64,000 bases of DNA from Candidatus Kuenenia stuttgartensis. Its GTDB lineage: Bacteria > Pseudomonadota > Alphaproteobacteria > SMXS01. The translations under genes and the position numbers were made by a program. The notes beneath the pieces are model-generated. The model ran no database searches and was not told the origin of the DNA. It worked only from the letters and a program-made list of their open reading frames with translations. This document shows positions 16,848 to 25,479 of the stretch, one piece after another. Numbering within the stretch: the stretch's first letter is position 1; each line of letters opens with the position of its first letter. Location: positions 1 through 64,000 of the forward strand of contig CALQFM020000002.1 in the NCBI GenBank assembly GCA_943329845.2. The letters are read 5' to 3'.

Positions 16848-17006
16848 GGATCGCATCCTTCTGAAAAAGGGCGGGATGCCGACCTTAACGCCTCAATACA
16901 CCCTCGGTTCCTGTTGGCCGCCAGCCGTCACGCCACTAACATGGCGTCCGAACCGAACCGGGGCCATCCGCCGGCCATCCAGCCAATCAGGAAAAGGGGA
17001 AATCCA

Positions 17007-17450
17007 GTGCGCCAGACCATGCCGTTGGAAGTGGGCATACCGGTGGTCGACCTCGACCGGATGTACGCGTTCTACACCCAGGTGCTGTCCTGCACCGAAG
17101 CGCGCCGCGCCGACATTCCGGCCTCGCTCAGCAGCAGCCTCGGCGTCGCGCCCGACGGCTACATCAACATCTGGTTGAAGACCCCGGGCAACGAGGTCAT
17201 CAAGCTGGTGCGCACGCCCGTCCCGTCTGTCATCCCGCCCACCCCCGAATGGATGGCCGCCCGCACCGGCATCGCCTACCTCACCTTCTACTGCAGCGAC
17301 CTCGACACGACCCTCGCGGCCGCCGAAGCCGCTGGCGCGGTGCTGAAGTCAGACCGCGCGCTCATCGCCAACGACCGCCCCCTGCGCCTCTGCTTCTTCG
17401 CCGATCCCGAAGGCAACATCATCGAACTCGTCGAGGTCAAGCCGGCTTGA
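17007..17450 (+). CDS. VOC family protein (glyoxalase/bleomycin-resistance fold)
   Basis: A 147-aa two-repeat vicinal-oxygen-chelate protein. The first repeat begins LEVGIPVVDLDRMYAFYT, the second GIAYLTFYCSDLDTTL, and the C-terminus LCFFADPEGNIIELVEV carries the usual metal-ligand Glu. The first-repeat ligand is less obvious. A GTG start at 17007 follows AAGGGGAAATCC; an ATG at 17019 is possible. Such proteins act as isomerases, dioxygenases or lyases in catabolic loci; the reaction is not predictable here. Confidence 0.8.
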   Translation: MRQTMPLEVGIPVVDLDRMYAFYTQVLSCTEARRADIPASLSSSLGVAPDGYINIWLKTPGNEVIKLVRTPVPSVIPPTPEWMAARTGIAYLTFYCSDLDTTLAAAEAAGAVLKSDRALIANDRPLRLCFFADPEGNIIELVEVKPA

Positions 17451-17497
17451 GGCCTGCTTACGCTCTTGCCAAACCTCCCCCGCCTCGCCCAATCTCC

Positions 17498-17511
17498 TGA
17501 TCGGCCGATCA
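17498..17511. promoter_or_regulatory. Exact TGATCG-NN-CGATCA palindrome, candidate operator
   Basis: TGATCGGCCGATCA is a perfect 14-bp palindrome 34 bp upstream of the ABM gene start. The same 12 specified bases recur exactly at 32230-32243. Confidence 0.55.
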
Positions 17512-17545
17512 ACGGGACGGCCGGACACGCTGAATGGGGATTCCG

Positions 17546-17893
17546 ATGACCATCATTATCGCGGGCTGGATCGACCTGGATGTCGAGGACGTGACCGACG
17601 TCATCGCCAGCGCCAAGGCGCATATCGAAGGCGCCTACACCGAGAACGGCTGCGTCCACTACATCTGGACCAAGGACGTCTTCGTCCCCGGCCGCATCCA
17701 CGTCTACGAGGAATGGGTCGACACCGCCGACCTGCAGTATCACTTCGACAATCACTGGTACAAGGACATGGGCGGCCATCTGCGCCAGTTCCCGCGCAAG
17801 GGCTCGCAGATCCGCAAGTTCCGCGTCGATCACATCGAGCCGGTCTACGACCCCTCGGGCATCCCGCGCGCCGACTTCTTCACCGCCCCATAA
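17546..17893 (+). CDS. Antibiotic biosynthesis monooxygenase (ABM)-domain protein
   Basis: A 115-aa protein with a single dimeric alpha/beta-barrel domain: the N-terminal strand MTIIIAGWIDLD, the helix DVTDVIASAKAHIEGAY, then CVHYIWTKDVFVPGRIHVYEEW, which is the YgiN/ABM hallmark strand, and a C-terminal strand. Such proteins are cofactor-free quinol oxygenases or haem/dye-type enzymes. The start at 17546 is chosen for its GGGGA site six bases upstream. It is followed 26 bp later by a second VOC gene and preceded by the TGATCG palindrome, suggesting a regulated two-gene operon. Confidence 0.8.
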   Translation: MTIIIAGWIDLDVEDVTDVIASAKAHIEGAYTENGCVHYIWTKDVFVPGRIHVYEEWVDTADLQYHFDNHWYKDMGGHLRQFPRKGSQIRKFRVDHIEPVYDPSGIPRADFFTAP

Positions 17894-17919
17894 CTCACCG
17901 AAAAATAACGGAGACCTCG

Positions 17920-18462
17920 ATGGCCCTGCCGCAGTACCAGGTCATCCAGAACGCCTACCTGGTGAACGACGTGGACGAGGCGGTCCGCCGCCTCACCCGC
18001 CAGGCCGGCTACGGCCCCTGGCTGATGCTCCGGCACGTAGAGTTGCCGCGCGTCTGGTATCGCGGCCAGCCCGCGATCGTCGACATGTCGGCCGCCTTCA
18101 CCATGGCCGGCGAGGTGCAGATCGAACTGATCCAGCAGCATAATGACGACCAGTCCTGCTACCGCGACATCTATCCCAGGGGAAAGCAGGGCTTCCACCA
18201 CACCGCCATGTTCGTGCCTGACTACGATGAAGCCTACGCCGCCTTCGAGGCCGCCGGCTGCCCCTGCGCCCAGCTCTTCGAGCTGCCCGACGGCGGCCTC
18301 GCCGCCTACATGGACACCAGCGCCGTCAACGGCCACATGATCGAGATCTACAAGGAGTCGAGCGGGATCCGCGCGCTCTACAGCATGGTCCGCGAATTCA
18401 CGGCCAGCCACCCCCGCGACGCCGTCAAGGACGGCGGCACTGTCGCCAGCATAATGACTTAG
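17920..18462 (+). CDS. VOC family protein
   Basis: A 180-aa protein starting MALPQYQVIQNAYLVNDVDE. It has the two VOC repeats, the second with HHTAMFVPDYDEAYAAF (metal-ligand His) and HMIEIYKES (metal-ligand Glu). The GGAGACC ribosome binding site fixes the start. Relatives are annotated as methylmalonyl-CoA epimerase-like or glyoxalase proteins and often sit in steroid or aromatic degradation loci. It is encoded 26 bp after the ABM-domain gene, probably as one operon. Confidence 0.83.
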   Translation: MALPQYQVIQNAYLVNDVDEAVRRLTRQAGYGPWLMLRHVELPRVWYRGQPAIVDMSAAFTMAGEVQIELIQQHNDDQSCYRDIYPRGKQGFHHTAMFVPDYDEAYAAFEAAGCPCAQLFELPDGGLAAYMDTSAVNGHMIEIYKESSGIRALYSMVREFTASHPRDAVKDGGTVASIMT

Positions 18463-18543
18463 GGGAAGCGGATCAGGGTTCTACCCGGGTCTGGCCGGCG
18501 CTCATCTCGTCCTGCTCGATAAGATAGGCCACGAAACCGTCCA

Positions 18544-19707
18544 TTACGCCGCCGCCGCAGCCCGCTTCATGGTCATGCGCGCGATGGTCACCTGGTGGAT
18601 CTGGCTGGCGCCCTCGTACAGCCGGAAGGGCCGCACGTCGCGGTAGAACCGCTCGATGCAGCTGTAGTCGGCGATGTAGCCCGACCCGCCGAAGATCTGC
18701 ACCGCCCGGTCCGCGACCCGGCCGCACATCTCGGTGGCAAAGTACTTCGACATGGATGCTTCCATGCTGGTGTCCTCGCCCCGGTCGCGCTGCCGCGCCG
18801 TCTCCAGGATCAGCGCCTTCGCCGCATGGATTTCCGTCTGGCAGTCGGCGATCAACCCCTGCACCAACTGGAACTCGCCGATCGGCTGGCCAAACTGCTT
18901 GCGGGTGATTGCATGGCGCACCGCCTCGTCCAGCATGCGGATCGCCGGACCCGTCGACAGCGCCGCCAGGTGCAGCCGCTGCTTGTTGAGCACCTTCATG
19001 GTGGTCTTGAAGCCCACATTCTCCACGCCGCCGATCAGCGCGTCCGCCGGAATGCGGCAGTCCTCGAAATACACCTCCGACACCGGCGCGCCTTCCTGGC
19101 CCATCTTCTTGTAGGGCGCGCCCGTACGCAGGCCCGGCGAATCCCGCTCGACGAAGAACGCGCTCACGCCGCCCGCGCCCGGATCGCTCTCGTCCGTGCG
19201 CGCCATCACCGTGAATAGATCGGCGACCGGCGCATTGGTGATGAACGCCTTCTTGCCATTGAGCACATAGCCATTGCCGTCCCGCCGCGCCGTCGTCTTC
19301 AGCGCCGTCAGGTCCGATCCCGCGTCCGGCTCGGTCGCCGCCAGGCAGCCGATCAGTTCGCCCTTTGCCATTTTCGGCAGGTATTTCTTCTTCTGCTCCG
19401 GCGTACCGTCGGCGACCAGCGCCTCCGAGCCGATGCCCGTGTTGGTGCCCACATGGGCGCGGAACGCCACCGAGCATTGCGAGATTTCCAGCGCGCCCAG
19501 CACCAGCTCCTCCGCCGTCAGGCCGGCGCCGCCGTACTCTTCGGGAATGCTCCAGCCGAAGAACCCCTTGCGCGCCATCTGCGCCGAGATGTCCTTCGGC
19601 ATGTATTCGCCTTGTGCCACGCGCTCCTCGTTGGGGATGGCGTAGCTCCGCACCCACTCGCGCACGTCGGCGAGGAAGGCCTCGAAGGCTTCCGGGTTCC
19701 TGATCAT
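18544..19707 (-). CDS. Acyl-CoA dehydrogenase
   Basis: A 387-aa FAD enzyme that oxidises an acyl-CoA to the enoyl-CoA with electrons passed to ETF. Visible features are the FAD-binding segments AATEPDAGSD and FITNAPVADLF, ITRKQFGQPIGEFQLVQ, and the C-terminal QIFGGSGYIADYSCIERFYRD. The catalytic Glu is at about residue 365 in YEGASQIHQ. The length is standard. It is translationally coupled (ATGA) to the preceding 69-aa gene. Substrate class cannot be read from the sequence. Confidence 0.92.
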   Translation of the reverse strand: MIRNPEAFEAFLADVREWVRSYAIPNEERVAQGEYMPKDISAQMARKGFFGWSIPEEYGGAGLTAEELVLGALEISQCSVAFRAHVGTNTGIGSEALVADGTPEQKKKYLPKMAKGELIGCLAATEPDAGSDLTALKTTARRDGNGYVLNGKKAFITNAPVADLFTVMARTDESDPGAGGVSAFFVERDSPGLRTGAPYKKMGQEGAPVSEVYFEDCRIPADALIGGVENVGFKTTMKVLNKQRLHLAALSTGPAIRMLDEAVRHAITRKQFGQPIGEFQLVQGLIADCQTEIHAAKALILETARQRDRGEDTSMEASMSKYFATEMCGRVADRAVQIFGGSGYIADYSCIERFYRDVRPFRLYEGASQIHQVTIARMTMKRAAAAA

Positions 19708-19913
19708 ATGCTGTCTCCACTCTGTTCGCTCGGCGCCGTGTCCTCCGGCAGCCGCGGCGTACTCAACTGATTGACGATCATTTCGCCCAGATGCTGCAGC
19801 CGGTTACGGAACGCGGGCATCATCAGCCCCATCAGGCCCCGCAGGCGCATGGTCTCGAGCGCCCGGGTGACTATCTGCAACTGGCGCAGAGACTGAGATG
19901 CTGCGGTCCCCAT
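19704..19913 (-). CDS. Small hypothetical protein coupled to the acyl-CoA dehydrogenase
   Basis: A 69-aa basic, helical protein whose stop overlaps the acyl-CoA dehydrogenase start (ATGA), which is the main reason to believe it is real. It has the repeated-Met segment RLRGLMGLMMPAF and no recognised domain. No strong ribosome binding site is seen. Confidence 0.45.
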   Translation of the reverse strand: MGTAASQSLRQLQIVTRALETMRLRGLMGLMMPAFRNRLQHLGEMIVNQLSTPRLPEDTAPSEQSGDSI

Positions 19914-20207
19914 GGGATTGGTAGAAACACCTGCCGAGGCAAACCGTCAACGCTCATTTGCTGGCGCACAATTTTGCGCCCCTGGGACATTCTTGAGTAC
20001 AAAAATGATTTGCCGTTTCATGATCGAGCGCAACTCCACTGCGGCTCGGTCGAGCGTAAATTCGCTTTACTTCCTGCCTTTGGGTCATACTTCTCTGCTG
20101 CTACGCGCCATCTGCATAACAAACAGGCACAATACGGTTGCGCCCGCCCGCTGTTGGGCGCATGAACGCGCCCTTGCCGTCTCGCGGCCTACACGAGTAC
20201 GAAATCA

Positions 20208-22598
20208 ATGCCGTTCCCCGCCACCCATCCCGCCCTCGCCCGCGCGCTTGTCGCCCGCGACTACGACGAGCCCACGCCGGTCCAGCTCGCGGTGCTCGAA
20301 GCCGACGCCGAGGGACGCGATCTGCTGGTGTCGGCGCAGACCGGCTCGGGCAAGACCGTGGCGTTCGGCCTGGCGCTCGCCACCACCCTGCTCGGTGAGG
20401 AGGAAAGCTTCGGTCAGGCCGGTCCGCCGCTCGCGCTGATCATCGCGCCGACGCGCGAGCTGGCGCTGCAGGTCCACCGCGAGCTGAGCTGGCTCTATGA
20501 CGAGACCGGCGCCAAGATCGTCACCTGCGTCGGCGGCATGGATCCGCGCCAGGAAGCCCGCGCCCTCAATTTCGGTTCGCACATCGTCGTCGGCACCCCG
20601 GGCCGCCTGCGCGATCACATGGAACGCGGCAGGCTCGACACCTCCGCCCTGCGCGTGGTGGTGCTCGACGAGGCCGACGAGATGCTCGACCTGGGCTTCC
20701 GCGAGGATCTCGAGTTTCTGCTCGATGCGACACCCTCCAGCCGCCGCACGCTGATGTTCTCGGCGACCATCGCGCGGGAAATCGCCACGCTCGCGCGGTC
20801 CTACCAGCGCGATGCGCTGCGCATCGACACGGTCCAGCGTAACCGCCCCCACGCCGACATCGAATACCGCGCCATCCGTGTCGCCCCCAATGAGGTCGAG
20901 CTCGGCGTCGTCAATGTCCTGCGCCTGTTCGACGCCGCCGCGGCGCTGGTGTTCTGCTCGACCCGCGAGGCGGTTCGCCACCTGCACGCCAGCCTGGTCG
21001 AACGCGGCTTCGCCGCCACCGCCCTGTCCGGCGAACTGACGCAGAACGAGCGCAACAACGCGCTCCAGTCGCTGCGCGACGGCCGCACCAAGATCTGCGT
21101 CGCCACCGACGTGGCCGCGCGCGGGCTCGACCTGCCCCAGCTCGACCTGGTGATCCACGCCGAGCTGCCCAACAACAAGGACACCCTGCTCCACCGCAGC
21201 GGCCGCACCGGCCGCGCGGGCCGCAAGGGCGTGTGCGTGCTGCTGGTCACCTACACCAAGGGCCGCCGCGCCCAGCAGCTCCTGTCGCTCGCCGGTGTCG
21301 AGGCGGTCTGGTCCGGGCCACCCACCGCCGAGGAAATCCGCAAGCGCGACAACGAGCGCTTCCTGCTCGATCCCATCTTCAACGAGCCCGGCCCCGACGA
21401 GGATCTCAGCCTGGTCCAGCCGCTGCTGGAAGGCCGCACCCCGGAACAGCTCGCCCTCGCGCTGGCCCGCATCCAGCGCTCCCGCCTGCCCGAGCCCGAG
21501 GATCTGTTCGACAATGGCGGCGCCCGCGAGCCGCGCCGCGACGAACGCGGCCCACGCGAGATGCGCGAGCCCCGCGAGCCCCGCCAGTTCAACGACCGTG
21601 GCCCGGCCGGTGAGACCGTCTGGTTCCGGCTCAATGTCGGCCGGATGAAGAACGCCGATCCGAAATGGATCCTGCCGCTGCTCTGCCGCCTCGGCCACGT
21701 CACCAAGCGCGACATCGGCGCCATCCGCATCTTCGACCGGGAAACCAAGTTCGAGATTTCCAGGGACGTGGCCGACCGCTTCCGGGCGGCCCTCGACAAG
21801 TCCGACGAAAAGGAATTCACCGTTCAGCCGGCCGAAGCCCCTGCTCCGCGCGAAGACCGTGGCCCCCGCCCCGAACGGCGCGAGTGGCGCGAACCCACGC
21901 CCCAGGCAGCCGAAACCGTGGCAGAGAGTCGGCCAGAGCCCCTGGCCGAGACCTTGATCCCCGTTCCGGCTGCGGCTGCGGTTCCTGCTCTGGCACCTGC
22001 GCCCGTCATGGTCGAAGCCATCCCCGAGGCACCCCGCGAGGAAGCCCCGCGCGTTGAATATCAGCGCGAGGAGCGCGCGTCCTTCGATCCACACGGAGGC
22101 GAGAAGCCCGCCCGCAAGAAGGAACGCTGGGACGGCGCCAAGCGCCGGGACGCCAAGGTCCGCAGGGAATACACCGAGCGCGCCGCGCCCGAACCTCGCG
22201 CCGAACGACCCGCTCCCGCGCCGGCCCAGGATAGAACCTCCCGCGAAAAGCCGTTTCGCGAGCGCCAGCGCGACGACCGGCCCGGCAAGAGCGGCGGCTA
22301 TACGCCCAAGCCGTGGAAGCAGGGCCCGCGCCCCGATCGCGCCGTCTCCGGCCCCGCGGCGGACGCCTCGGTGCGCCCCGAGCGCGACCCCTCAAAGCCG
22401 GCGAACCGGCCCAGCCGCCAGGATGCAGGTCCGGAAAAGTCATTCAGGGACAAAACTGCTGGCGCCGGAAAGGCGTTGGTCAAGCCGCGGTTCGGCAAGG
22501 GCAAGCCAGGCGCCGAGCACCCGAAGCGTTTCAACCCGAAGCGCGACGAAAGCCGAACCGCTTCAGGCGACCGCCCCCTGCGACGCAAGCCTCGTTAA
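20208..22598 (+). CDS. DEAD-box RNA helicase with DbpA-type RNA-binding domain
   Basis: A 796-aa ATP-dependent RNA helicase. The motifs are in order: AQTGSGKT (43-50), PTRELALQV, DEADEMLD, SATIAREIA and HRSGRTGRAGRKG. The DbpA RNA-binding fold follows at about residues 465-540 (VWFRLNVGRMKNADPKW), and then about 250 residues of Arg/Glu/Pro-rich disordered tail ending in basic residues. The architecture resembles CsdA/DeaD-type helicases that act in ribosome assembly or RNA turnover, with an unusually long tail. The ATG at 20208 lacks a clear Shine-Dalgarno. A GGGCGC/GCGCCC hairpin (20156-20173) lies in the leader. Confidence 0.93.
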   Translation: MPFPATHPALARALVARDYDEPTPVQLAVLEADAEGRDLLVSAQTGSGKTVAFGLALATTLLGEEESFGQAGPPLALIIAPTRELALQVHRELSWLYDETGAKIVTCVGGMDPRQEARALNFGSHIVVGTPGRLRDHMERGRLDTSALRVVVLDEADEMLDLGFREDLEFLLDATPSSRRTLMFSATIAREIATLARSYQRDALRIDTVQRNRPHADIEYRAIRVAPNEVELGVVNVLRLFDAAAALVFCSTREAVRHLHASLVERGFAATALSGELTQNERNNALQSLRDGRTKICVATDVAARGLDLPQLDLVIHAELPNNKDTLLHRSGRTGRAGRKGVCVLLVTYTKGRRAQQLLSLAGVEAVWSGPPTAEEIRKRDNERFLLDPIFNEPGPDEDLSLVQPLLEGRTPEQLALALARIQRSRLPEPEDLFDNGGAREPRRDERGPREMREPREPRQFNDRGPAGETVWFRLNVGRMKNADPKWILPLLCRLGHVTKRDIGAIRIFDRETKFEISRDVADRFRAALDKSDEKEFTVQPAEAPAPREDRGPRPERREWREPTPQAAETVAESRPEPLAETLIPVPAAAAVPALAPAPVMVEAIPEAPREEAPRVEYQREERASFDPHGGEKPARKKERWDGAKRRDAKVRREYTERAAPEPRAERPAPAPAQDRTSREKPFRERQRDDRPGKSGGYTPKPWKQGPRPDRAVSGPAADASVRPERDPSKPANRPSRQDAGPEKSFRDKTAGAGKALVKPRFGKGKPGAEHPKRFNPKRDESRTASGDRPLRRKPR

Positions 22599-22854
22599 GC
22601 TCCATCGCGGCTCACGCCGCGCTGACACATGCGAATGTCTGGGAAGATTGCTGGGCCCTAAATAAGCGTCGGGCCGCTGCAATCGGAATGGGCTTGGGGG
22701 CTACAGATCCGAGTGCGGCGGCCCGACTGACGAGGCCAACACCCAGAATGTCGCGCCGAACTGTGGCGGGATTGGGACTGCAGCAAGGTTTTGCTGCGGA
22801 ACTCCTGTTGCATTTGATGAAAAACAGGCAGCTTCTTCCGCCTCCTGGCGGCGC

Positions 22855-24234
22855 CTATTCCGCTGCTCTGGCGTCGGCCCTCCGGCGCCGCATCGGGTTG
22901 CTGCCGAGCCAGACGTCGAGCCAGTCGTGGAAGTGCTGCACCCGGGCTTCGTCCTCGTTCAACCATGCCCGGCTGAAACCGCGCGAGTGCATGCCCGCCT
23001 GCATGTCGCGGAGATAATGGATGTCCTGGTCGATGGTGATCGTCATCGTGTTCAGTCCCGCGATCACGTCTTCCTGGGTGAACACCTCATGCTCCGGCCG
23101 CTCCTGCGCCTCGGCAGGCCCCGCGTTCGGATCCCCGAGCAGGCTCAGTCCGCGCGCCGCGTCCGCCCCCACGTTGATCCGCAGCGTCCATTTGTCGAAG
23201 AAGCATTTGTCCGGGTCGGTCGGATGCGGCCGCGGCCGCATCACCCACAACTCCTCCGGCTTGATGGTCATGATGATGTTCGGGAACAGATCGTACTGCA
23301 GCACGTCCGACACCTGGTCGTCGGTGAAGCCGGAATAATCGAAGCCGAGCGCCGCGCCCACCTTGCGCTTCTCCTTCTGCACCGCCTTGCGGATGTCAGG
23401 AACCCGTCCCTTGAAGTCCTCCGGATCCAGCCCCAGCGGACGGATCGCCGCCGCCAGGATCGGCGGCACGTCCAGCGGCACGCCATAGCGCGGGTTGGTC
23501 ACATAGCCTTCGACGAGCACCCGGCGGTGGCCGAACGGCCACAGTTCGTTGCCGGCGTTGCAGCAGTCGACAAAGCTGGCGTGCTGCGGATGGATGAAAT
23601 CCACATGATACTGCTCGTTGAAATTGTCGATGCAGGTCTTCCAGTTGGCGTCGAGGCACACGGTCTGGTCACTCACCAGGGTCATGTCCTCGAACCGGAA
23701 CGGCGCAAGCTGGTCCTGGACCACCCCAAGGAACTCGGACAGCGGCCCGGCCTCCAGGTCCATGTTGATCCAAACCAGCCCGGCCCAGGCCTCCACCAGT
23801 ACCGGCTTCAGCGACAGCGTGTCGCAGGGCAGTCCTTGAGAGAACCGTTCTGCGTCCGGCACATTCTTGAGTGTGCCGTCCAGCTCATAGCTCCAATTGT
23901 GATAAGGACAGGTGATCGCGGCAACTGATCCGCGCTCATTGGTCATGATCCGGTTGCCGCGGTGCTGGCAGGCATTGTAGACCGCCGATAGTCCGCCGGT
24001 CTCTGTACGCGTCACCAGGATCGACTCCCGGCCGATCTCGAAGACGAAGTAGTCGCCCGGCTCCCGGGCGTCGCATTCCAGTCCTGCCAGTAGCCAGCTC
24101 TGCGTCCAGACGCCGTTCCACTCGCGCGCCATGAATGCCCGCGAAGTGTAACGGTCGGCATCAAGCGTTGCCTTGGCGCGCACGGTCGCCGGCGGCCCAT
24201 CCGCGAAATCGATATAGGTATTGGTCTGCGGCAC
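22855..24234 (-). CDS. Rieske non-haem iron oxygenase, alpha subunit
   Basis: A 459-aa aromatic-ring-hydroxylating oxygenase alpha subunit. The Rieske [2Fe-2S] motif is CQHRGNRIM (Cys-X-His) and CPYHNW (Cys-X2-His). The mononuclear Fe site is in DNFNEQYHVDFIHPQ, giving the two His ligands, with the Asp ligand further downstream. It hydroxylates its substrate using O2 and electrons from an external reductase/ferredoxin, none of which is adjacent. The GTG start at 24234 follows GGGGAGG. It is divergent from the topoisomerase IB gene; the C-terminus is typical of homotrimeric or heteromeric members without a visible beta subunit. Confidence 0.92.
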   Translation of the reverse strand: MPQTNTYIDFADGPPATVRAKATLDADRYTSRAFMAREWNGVWTQSWLLAGLECDAREPGDYFVFEIGRESILVTRTETGGLSAVYNACQHRGNRIMTNERGSVAAITCPYHNWSYELDGTLKNVPDAERFSQGLPCDTLSLKPVLVEAWAGLVWINMDLEAGPLSEFLGVVQDQLAPFRFEDMTLVSDQTVCLDANWKTCIDNFNEQYHVDFIHPQHASFVDCCNAGNELWPFGHRRVLVEGYVTNPRYGVPLDVPPILAAAIRPLGLDPEDFKGRVPDIRKAVQKEKRKVGAALGFDYSGFTDDQVSDVLQYDLFPNIIMTIKPEELWVMRPRPHPTDPDKCFFDKWTLRINVGADAARGLSLLGDPNAGPAEAQERPEHEVFTQEDVIAGLNTMTITIDQDIHYLRDMQAGMHSRGFSRAWLNEDEARVQHFHDWLDVWLGSNPMRRRRADARAAE

Positions 24235-24346
24235 GACGCATCCTCCCCGGCCCGTCTACACGCTTTGCGAAGCTTAGCACGGAAGCAGCAGGAACCAACC
24301 TCCGTTGTGGCCGTTTTGTGATCGATCTCCCTGGAGAATGGTCCAC

Positions 24347-25366
24347 GTGAACGCCCTGCCGCCCACGACACGCCACAGGAAGCTCAAGCATGTGTCCAGC
24401 GACGCGTTGCCAATCCTGCGCCGCCGCATCGGCAAGGGCTTCGGCTATTTCGATGCCGGCGGCTGCCGGATCACCGATCCATCGATCCTCGACCGCATTC
24501 GCATGCTGGCCATTCCGCCCGCCTATGAAGATGTCCGCATCGCAGCACGTCCCCACGACCATCTGCAGGCCGTCGGCCGCGATCAGGCGGGACGTGTGCA
24601 GTACCGTTATCACTCTGAATGGGAGTACGTCCGCGAAAAGCAAAAGGCCGACCAGATCGCCGCCATCTGTTCGGTCTTGCCGCGCATCCGCCGGCGTATC
24701 CTGGCTGACCTCGCGCTACCCGGCCTGTCTCGCGAAAAGGCGCTCGCCGGCGTCGTCATGCTGATCGACCGCACGCACATCCGCATCGGCTGCGAGAACT
24801 ACGTGCATTCGGGACGCAGCCGGGGCGCGTCGACACTGTTGAAGCGCAACGTCCAGCACCGTGACAACGACTGGCTGGATATCGCCTTCCGCGGCAAGGG
24901 CGGCAAGAAATTCGACTTCTCCGTGCGCATCCCGTCGCTTGCCCGCGCCATTCCGGAATGGATGGAATTGCCCGGTACGCGATTGTTCCAGTACCGGGAC
25001 GAAGGCGGCGCGGCCTGCCGCATCAGCGCTGCCGAAGCCAACGCCTATCTGCAGGAGATCGCCGGCGCGCCGATCACCGCCAAGACGTTCCGGACCATGG
25101 CCGCGAGTGCCATGGCTGCCGAGCGCCTCGGCCTCACCGAGCCGGCGGAAAGTCCCACCGGCCGGCGCCGCCAGATCAAGGGCGTGATGACCGACATCGC
25201 TCAGATGCTCGGCAACACCCCTGCCATCGTGCGCAAGAGCTACGTCCATGGCCGCGTGATCGATGCGTTCGAGCGGGGCGATCTCCCGGCCGTCCATGCG
25301 AAAGCGAAATCCGCCCGCTTTCTGTCGCGCCGTGAAGCCGCCCTCGCCCGGCTTTTCTCCGATTAG
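24347..25366 (+). CDS. DNA topoisomerase IB
   Basis: About 340 aa, a poxvirus/bacterial type IB topoisomerase that relaxes supercoils through a 3'-phosphotyrosine intermediate. Catalytic positions are visible: Arg in IRIGCENY, Lys in KGGKKF, Arg in AKTFRTMAASA, and the nucleophilic Tyr in VRKSYVHGRV near the C-terminus. The length fits bacterial TopIB. The GTG at 24347 has GGAG ten bases upstream; the ATG at 24338 is the alternative. It is a single gene, divergent from the Rieske oxygenase. Confidence 0.88.
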   Translation: MNALPPTTRHRKLKHVSSDALPILRRRIGKGFGYFDAGGCRITDPSILDRIRMLAIPPAYEDVRIAARPHDHLQAVGRDQAGRVQYRYHSEWEYVREKQKADQIAAICSVLPRIRRRILADLALPGLSREKALAGVVMLIDRTHIRIGCENYVHSGRSRGASTLLKRNVQHRDNDWLDIAFRGKGGKKFDFSVRIPSLARAIPEWMELPGTRLFQYRDEGGAACRISAAEANAYLQEIAGAPITAKTFRTMAASAMAAERLGLTEPAESPTGRRRQIKGVMTDIAQMLGNTPAIVRKSYVHGRVIDAFERGDLPAVHAKAKSARFLSRREAALARLFSD

Positions 25367-25479
25367 AAACAGCCTGCCGGATGTTTTATCCGGCTATCCG
25401 GCACATGATGAGGCAGCGGCCCTTGTTGTGACTTCCCCTTTGCGTGCACAGTGCGCATCGTCGAAGGGGAGGACGCATC

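Noticed and set aside
18473-19720. 415-aa minus-strand ORF overlapping the acyl-CoA dehydrogenase
   Set aside because: It is another frame of the same strand; Gly/Arg-rich, no domain, and the 387-aa frame carries all acyl-CoA dehydrogenase motifs.
20205-22094. 629-aa minus-strand ORF opposite the DEAD-box helicase
   Set aside because: It is antisense to an unambiguous helicase reading frame and low complexity.
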